Assembly: GCA_964636405.1 (NCBI GenBank)
Contig: CAZWSI010000006.1
Location: 25,935-89,934, forward strand
Length of the DNA: 64,000 nt
From: CAZKGE01 sp964636405
GTDB taxonomy: Bacteria; Bacillota; Clostridia; Christensenellales; CAG-138
Direction: 5' to 3'
The position numbers and the translations under genes are program-made. Positions 59,590 to 64,000 of this stretch are shown here, in pieces. The notes beneath the pieces were generated by a model that saw only the letters and a program-made list of their open reading frames with translations, had not been told where the DNA came from and did not search any database. Within the stretch, counting starts at the first letter, position 1. Each line of letters opens with the position of its first letter.

Positions 59590-60216
59590 TCAAACAATAG
59601 CGTTCCAGTTTATATAGGCCACCGCCTTGCCCAGGATTCGCACCCCGCCCTCGCCCATGAGCACGAGCGGCGCGACGGCGGGATTTTCGGCAAGGAGCGC
59701 GAGGCGGGATTCGTTGCGGTAAATGCGGCGGAGCGTGACCGCGCCGTCGATGGCGACCACAGCCACGTCGTGATTGTGCACGTCGGACTGCTCCCGGGCA
59801 TATACGATATCGCCCGAGACAATGCCGAGCCGCTCCATGCTGTCGTCCGGGAAACGAAGGGTAAAGTCGCAGCGGAGCTTTTCGGGCACATCGTCATAGC
59901 GCTCCACATTGGTATCGCAAAGCAGCGGAAGAGCCTGGATCACGGGCCGGAGCCGGGGCTTTTTTACCGTGCGGGGCAGCATTTTGATCTCCGGCGCGGG
60001 AAGCGCGCACGCGCGCTCCTCCACCTCGTCCACCGCCAGATAATCCAGCGATACGCCGAAGTATTTCGCCAGCTTCAGCAGCGTGCCGCGCTTCACGTTA
60101 TCCGTACCCGTCTTGTAAAAATTCACGATGGTCATATACGGAATGCCCGTGCGCTTGGAAAGCTCGTGCCGGTTGAGCTTCTGCTCCTCAAGCAGAAGGT
60201 CGAGCTTCTCCGTCAT
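59590..60216 (-). CDS. XRE/S24-type repressor lacking the catalytic lysine
   Basis: 208 residues from ATG 60216 (TTG at 60222 is possible). N-terminal HTH (HELSKRTGIPYMTIVNFYK), C-terminal S24/LexA-like domain with Ser126 in PDDSMERLGI. The catalytic Lys of LexA (T-V-K-R) is Arg163 here (T-L-R-R), and no Ala-Gly cleavage site is visible between the domains. It may therefore not self-cleave. Candidate self-operators overlap its promoter. Confidence 0.85.
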   Translation of the reverse strand: MTEKLDLLLEEQKLNRHELSKRTGIPYMTIVNFYKTGTDNVKRGTLLKLAKYFGVSLDYLAVDEVEERACALPAPEIKMLPRTVKKPRLRPVIQALPLLCDTNVERYDDVPEKLRCDFTLRFPDDSMERLGIVSGDIVYAREQSDVHNHDVAVVAIDGAVTLRRIYRNESRLALLAENPAVAPLVLMGEGGVRILGKAVAYINWNAIV

Positions 60217-60245
60217 GGTCAAGTTCCATCACCCCATCCAGAATT

Positions 60246-60270
60246 ACCATCAATGGTATTTTACAATACC
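60246..60270. promoter_or_regulatory. Operator candidates of the S24 repressor
   Basis: Two overlapping palindromes: ACCAT-CA-ATGGT (60246-60257) and GGTATT-TTAC-AATACC (60255-60270). They cover the predicted minus-strand -10 TAAAAT (60263-60258) and the start region of the gene, consistent with autorepression. Confidence 0.5.
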
Positions 60271-60336
60271 GTGCGCGAAAAAGAAAGAAACAAATGGGAA
60301 ATAAACGTATTTTATCATAAAAAAGCGCGCTGCCGA

Positions 60337-60365
60337 TTGAACCCGGGCCGCATCCGTGCGATAAT
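60337..60365 (+). promoter_or_regulatory. queT promoter (leaderless arrangement)
   Basis: TTGAAC (60337-60342), 17 nt, GATAAT (60360-60365), then six nt and the ATG, so +1 falls on the start codon. No preQ1 riboswitch is recognisable in the upstream 150 nt. Confidence 0.65.
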
Positions 60366-60371
60366 GCATTC

Positions 60372-60851
60372 ATGCGTGCAAGGTTTATCGTGCGGGCCGC
60401 AGCGATTGCGGCCATTTATACGCTACTTACGGTCTTTCTCGCGCCTTTGTCCAGCGGTCTTGTCCAGTGCCGCGTGGCCGAGGCGCTCTGCGTGCTGCCG
60501 TATTTTACGGGCGCCGCCGTGCCGGGGCTCTTTATAGGCTGCGCGCTCTCGAACGCGCTTACGGGCGCGCCGTTGCCCGACGTGCTTTTCGGCAGCCTTG
60601 CCACGCTCCTTGGCGCGCTGGGAACCTTATGCGTGCGAAAGCTTGGCTGGCCTCGGCCGCTCGCGCCGTTGCCGCCCGTTTTGTGCAATGGGCTTGTCGT
60701 CGGCGCGCTGCTTGTGTACGCGTACGGCGTGGGCGTGTCCTATCCGCTCGCGGCGGCGTATGTGGCGGCGGGCGAGCTTGCCGCTTGCTATGGGCTGGGG
60801 CTTCCGCTGCTGCTCGTGCTGGAGCGCTATGGCGGGGGCTTGTTCCGCTGA
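60372..60851 (+). CDS. queT: QueT-like queuosine-precursor transporter
   Basis: 159 residues, five or six helices. QueT (an S component of ECF transporters) signature: RAAAIAAIYTLLTVFLAPLSSGLVQCRVAEALCVLPYF and PGLFIGCALSNALTGAPLPDVLFGSLATLLGALG. It imports preQ1 or queuine with an ECF module encoded elsewhere. No Shine-Dalgarno precedes ATG 60372. Confidence 0.85.
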   Translation: MRARFIVRAAAIAAIYTLLTVFLAPLSSGLVQCRVAEALCVLPYFTGAAVPGLFIGCALSNALTGAPLPDVLFGSLATLLGALGTLCVRKLGWPRPLAPLPPVLCNGLVVGALLVYAYGVGVSYPLAAAYVAAGELAACYGLGLPLLLVLERYGGGLFR

Positions 60852-60937
60852 TGCGTGCCGCGCAGGCCCCCGTGAAGCTTTCCCTGCAAAATAACAAAAG
60901 TCTTGTCATATTTCCTGCATCTTCCGCCCGCCTTTCA

Positions 60938-60966
60938 TTGACATGCCATTTTCGGGGGCTTATAAT
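60938..60966 (+). promoter_or_regulatory. Strong sigma-A promoter of nifJ
   Basis: Consensus TTGACA (60938-60943), 17-nt spacer, consensus TATAAT (60961-60966). A leader of about 70 nt follows. Confidence 0.9.
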
Positions 60967-61042
60967 AGTATACGAAAAGAAATGGGCTTCTCCTGAAATG
61001 AGCCAAATTCTGATAAAAGCACCAAGGAGGCAAACAAAGCTT

Positions 61043-64000
61043 ATGGCAAAGACCATGACCATCGACGGAAACACCGCCGCATCGCATGTCGCGTACGCGT
61101 TTTCGGACGTTGCGGCAATTTACCCGATCACTCCTTCCTCGCCCATGGCGGAGGTCGCGGACGATTGGGCGGCCGCCGGACGCACGAACCTGTTCGGGCA
61201 GAGGGTGCGCATTGCGGAAATGCAGTCCGAGGGCGGCGCGGCGGGCGCCGTGCACGGCTCCCTCAAGGGCGGCGCGCTCACGACGACCTTTACGGCTTCG
61301 CAGGGGCTGCTGCTCATGATTCCGAATATGTACAAGATCGCCGGCGAGCTGCTGCCGGGCGTGTTCCACGTCAGCGCCCGCGCGCTGGCCGCGCACTCCC
61401 TGTCCATCTTTGGCGACCATTCCGACGTGATGAGCTGCCGCCAGACGGGCTTTGCCATGCTCTCCTCGGCCTCTGTGCAGGAGGTTATGGACCTGGCGCT
61501 CGTGACGCACCTTTCGGCCATCAAGGGCTCCGTGCCGTTTGTGCACTTCTTTGACGGCTTCCGCACCTCCCACGAGGTTCAGAAGATCGAAATGATCGAT
61601 TACGAGGACATGGGCAAGCTCCTCGACTTTGACGCGGTCAAGGCCTTCCGCGCCCGCGCGCTCAACCCCGAGCATCCGCATCAGGGCGGCACGGCGCAAA
61701 ACCCCGATATCTATTTCCAGGGCAGAGAGGCCGCCAACAAGTATTACAACGCCATCCCGGGCATCGTCCAGCATTACATGGACGAGGTGGGCAAAATCAC
61801 CGGCCGCAAGTACAATCTTTTCGACTATGTGGGCGCGCCCGACGCGGAGAATGTGCTCGTCATCATGGGCAGCGGCGCCGACGTGGCGGAGGAAACGATC
61901 AATTACCTCAACGCCAGGGGCGCGAAGCTCGGCTTGCTCAAGGTTCGCCTGTACCGGCCGTTTGCCGCTGACAAATTCGTCGAGGCGCTCCCCAAGACCG
62001 TCAAGCGCGTCACGGTGCTCGACCGCACCAAGGAGCCAGGTTCCATCGGCGAGCCCCTGTATCAGGATGTCATGGCCGCGCTCGTCGAGCAGGGCCGCGG
62101 CAACGTAGAGGTCTTCGGCGGCCGCTACGGTCTGGGCAGCAAGGAATTTACGCCCACCATGGTCAAGGCGGTTTACGACAATCTTGACGGAAAAGCGCCC
62201 AAGAATCATTTCACGGTCGGCATCGTCGACGACGTGACGTTCAGCTCGCTTACGCCGGCTGAGCAGGTGAACGCGGCTCCCGATGGCACCATCGCCTGCA
62301 AGTTCTACGGCCTTGGCTCCGACGGCACGGTCGGCGCAAACAAGAACAGCATCAAGATCATCGGCGACCATACCGATATGTACGCGCAGGGCTACTTTGC
62401 CTACGATTCCAAGAAATCCGGCGGCATCACCGTATCCCATCTGCGCTTCGGCAAGAAGCCCATCCAGAGCCCGTACCTCATCGATGCGGCGGACTTTGTT
62501 GCCTGCCACAATCCCTCCTATGTCACCCGCTACAATGTGGCCGACGGCATCAAGGAGGGCGGCGTGTTCCTGCTGAACTCGCCCTGGACGGCAGAGCAGA
62601 TGGAAGCCGAGCTGCCGGCGTCCCTCAAGAACGCCATCGCCAAAAAGCACGTGCGCTTCTATAACATCGACGCCATCGATCTGGCCCGCAAGGTGGGCAT
62701 GGGCGGCCGCATCAACACCATCATGCAGTCCGCGTTCTTCAAGCTCGCCAAGGTCATCCCGGCCGAGGACGCGCTGGGGTACATGAAGGCCGCCGCCAAG
62801 AAGTCCTATGGCAAGAAGGGCGACGACGTGGTCAAGAAAAACTATGACGCGATCGAAATCGGCATGAACGCCATCGAGGAGATCCACTATCCCGCTTTCT
62901 GGGCGACGACGACCGAGGGCGCGCAGGTGGCCAAGGTTACGGACGATCCGTATTTTGTCAACTTTATCCATCCAATCCTCGCGCAGGAGGGCGACAAGCT
63001 CCCCGTGTCCATGCTTTCCGCCGACGGTACGGTACCCACGGGTACGACCAAGTACGAAAAGCGCGGCATCGCCGTGGATGTGCCCGCGTGGATTCCCGAA
63101 AACTGCATCCAGTGCAACCAGTGCGCGCTGGTCTGCCCGCACGCTACCATCCGTCCCTTCCTCGTAAACGAGGCGGAGCTGAAGGCCGCGCCTGAAACCT
63201 TCGTCACCAAGAAGGCGACCGGCAAGGCGTTTGATGGACTGGCGTTCCGTATGCAGGTTTCGCCGCTCGATTGCACGGGCTGCGGCAACTGCGTGGACGT
63301 GTGCCCGGCCAAGACCAAGGCGCTCAAGCTGGTGCCGCTCGCCGAGGCGCAATCCGACGAAAAGAACTGGGATTACGCCATGACGCTTTCCGATAAGGAC
63401 GTGGCGCTCAACACCAAGACTGTGAAGGACAGCCAGTTCCTCCAGCCGCTCTTTGAGTTCTCGGGCGCGTGCGCGGGCTGCGGCGAAACGCCGTATGTCA
63501 AGCTCATCACCCAGCTCTTTGGCGACCGCATGGTCGTGGCCAACGCCACGGGCTGCTCCTCCATCTATGGCGGCTCCGCGCCGACCTGCCCCTACACCAA
63601 GAACGCCAAGGGTCAGGGCCCCGCGTGGGCCAACTCCCTCTTTGAGGACAACGCGGAGTTCGGCTTCGGCATGAACCTTGCCAATAAGCAGCGCCGCGCC
63701 AAGCTGGCCGATACCGTCAAAAAGCTCATCGCCGTCGAGTGGTGCGAAGCGGAGATCAAGGCCGCTGGCGAAGAATGGCTTGCCAATATGGACGACGCGG
63801 CGGGCTCGAGAGCCGCAGGCGAAAAGCTGCTTGCCGCCTGCAAGGACGGCGTGGACGTGGATCTTACCGGCACCGAGTGGGAGGCCGCGTGGCTTGCAAA
63901 CGCCAAGAAGTGCCCCTGCGACGCGTGCGCGCTGGCCTATGAGGTGATCGACAACGCCGATCTGCTCACCAAGCAGTCTATCTGGATCTTCGGCGGCGAC
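61043..64000 (+). CDS. nifJ: Pyruvate:ferredoxin (flavodoxin) oxidoreductase (3' end cut by window edge)
   Basis: Oxidises pyruvate and CoA to acetyl-CoA, CO2 and reduced ferredoxin, the centre of clostridial fermentation. 986 codons are in the window; the family is about 1170. Domain order: N-terminal MTIDGNTAASHVAYAFSDVAAIYPITPSSPMAE, domain II (FGDHSDVMSCRQTGFAML), CoA/Rossmann parts, 2x[4Fe-4S] CIQCNQCALVCPH (Cys688) and CTGCGNCVDVCPAK, then FSGACAGCGETPY (Cys810) and the TPP domain start (ANATGCSSIYGGSAP). Start ATG 61043 has AAGGAGG 12 nt upstream. A strong promoter fits high expression. Confidence 0.98.
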   Translation, partial: MAKTMTIDGNTAASHVAYAFSDVAAIYPITPSSPMAEVADDWAAAGRTNLFGQRVRIAEMQSEGGAAGAVHGSLKGGALTTTFTASQGLLLMIPNMYKIAGELLPGVFHVSARALAAHSLSIFGDHSDVMSCRQTGFAMLSSASVQEVMDLALVTHLSAIKGSVPFVHFFDGFRTSHEVQKIEMIDYEDMGKLLDFDAVKAFRARALNPEHPHQGGTAQNPDIYFQGREAANKYYNAIPGIVQHYMDEVGKITGRKYNLFDYVGAPDAENVLVIMGSGADVAEETINYLNARGAKLGLLKVRLYRPFAADKFVEALPKTVKRVTVLDRTKEPGSIGEPLYQDVMAALVEQGRGNVEVFGGRYGLGSKEFTPTMVKAVYDNLDGKAPKNHFTVGIVDDVTFSSLTPAEQVNAAPDGTIACKFYGLGSDGTVGANKNSIKIIGDHTDMYAQGYFAYDSKKSGGITVSHLRFGKKPIQSPYLIDAADFVACHNPSYVTRYNVADGIKEGGVFLLNSPWTAEQMEAELPASLKNAIAKKHVRFYNIDAIDLARKVGMGGRINTIMQSAFFKLAKVIPAEDALGYMKAAAKKSYGKKGDDVVKKNYDAIEIGMNAIEEIHYPAFWATTTEGAQVAKVTDDPYFVNFIHPILAQEGDKLPVSMLSADGTVPTGTTKYEKRGIAVDVPAWIPENCIQCNQCALVCPHATIRPFLVNEAELKAAPETFVTKKATGKAFDGLAFRMQVSPLDCTGCGNCVDVCPAKTKALKLVPLAEAQSDEKNWDYAMTLSDKDVALNTKTVKDSQFLQPLFEFSGACAGCGETPYVKLITQLFGDRMVVANATGCSSIYGGSAPTCPYTKNAKGQGPAWANSLFEDNAEFGFGMNLANKQRRAKLADTVKKLIAVEWCEAEIKAAGEEWLANMDDAAGSRAAGEKLLAACKDGVDVDLTGTEWEAAWLANAKKCPCDACALAYEVIDNADLLTKQSIWIFGGD

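Noticed and set aside
60223..60371. preQ1 riboswitch before queT
   Set aside because: No preQ1-I or -II core sequence found, and the promoter appears to start at the ATG.
60935..63352. 805-residue open frame antisense to nifJ
   Set aside because: It is the complement of a fully recognisable PFOR gene; high GC produces long antisense frames. Composition (Arg/His/Gly-rich) is not protein-like.

Overview
The window is about 64 kb of high-GC DNA (clearly above 60 % by eye) from a spore-forming anaerobic member of the Clostridia (Bacillota). The evidence is a sporulation block (spoIIE, spoIIGA, pro-sigma-E), a YtxC-like sporulation protein, pyruvate:ferredoxin oxidoreductase, the single-step diaminopimelate aminotransferase DapL, a flotillin/NfeD cluster and RecD2. 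Housekeeping genes dominate. I see no prophage, transposase, CRISPR array, rRNA or tRNA. The species cannot be named from the sequence alone; the gene set suits a gut-type Eubacteriales or Christensenellales-like lineage.

Layout. 1-5.2 kb: dapL (cut by the left edge), then the divergent spoIIE-spoIIGA-sigE block; spoIIGA is split by a frameshift at a run of six G. 5.2-13.4 kb: a tight leftward run glyS, ArsP-type permease, recD2, comF, lacZ. 13.5-15.7 kb: a tiny Cys-rich protein, a copper-chaperone-like HMA protein, mnmA, a VOC protein and a pair of REP-like hairpins. 16-20 kb: an oxidoreductase and a 998-residue secreted, membrane-anchored multidomain protein. 20.4-28.3 kb: AlkZ-like glycosylase, GH13 alpha-glucosidase, rsfS, a nadD-yqeK fusion, a membrane protein, an M15-type peptidase and a phosphohexomutase. 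28.3-34.1 kb: GtrII and GtrB-like membrane glycosyltransferases with a secreted VanY-like carboxypeptidase, then a ROK sugar kinase. 34.1-42.1 kb: YtxC-like, HtrA protease, a PadR-controlled envelope module, a lipoprotein cyclophilin with MsrA, a 146-bp MITE-like palindrome, an NlpC/P60-like hydrolase and a PAP2 phosphatase. 42.1-48.9 kb: an XRE regulator with a small frameshifted partner, hflX with an extra N-terminal JAMM-like domain, and a MarR-controlled heterodimeric ABC exporter. 49-52.1 kb: cysE-cysS, where CysE carries a Cys-rich insert. 52.3-57.8 kb: nfeD, a zinc-ribbon membrane protein, floA, a low-complexity membrane protein, a PIG-V-like glycosyltransferase, a two-gene chromate transporter and a GNAT protein. 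57.9-64 kb: M20 amidohydrolase, an S24-type repressor, queT and nifJ (cut by the right edge).

The themes are envelope and spore biology, redox and metal handling, and fermentation. Several promoters match the sigma-A consensus well. At least three of them (hflX, queT, the AlkZ-like gene) place the predicted transcription start on or within about two bases of the start codon, with no Shine-Dalgarno sequence, which suggests leaderless mRNAs.

No wholly new multi-gene system stands out. The most unusual items are the JAMM-HflX fusion, the spoIIGA frameshift on a slippery G run, the Cys-rich insert in serine acetyltransferase, the 12-Cys mini-protein behind a sigma-K-like promoter, the S24 repressor that has lost its catalytic Lys, the zinc-ribbon protein inside the flotillin operon, and the palindromic repeat at 40.1 kb.
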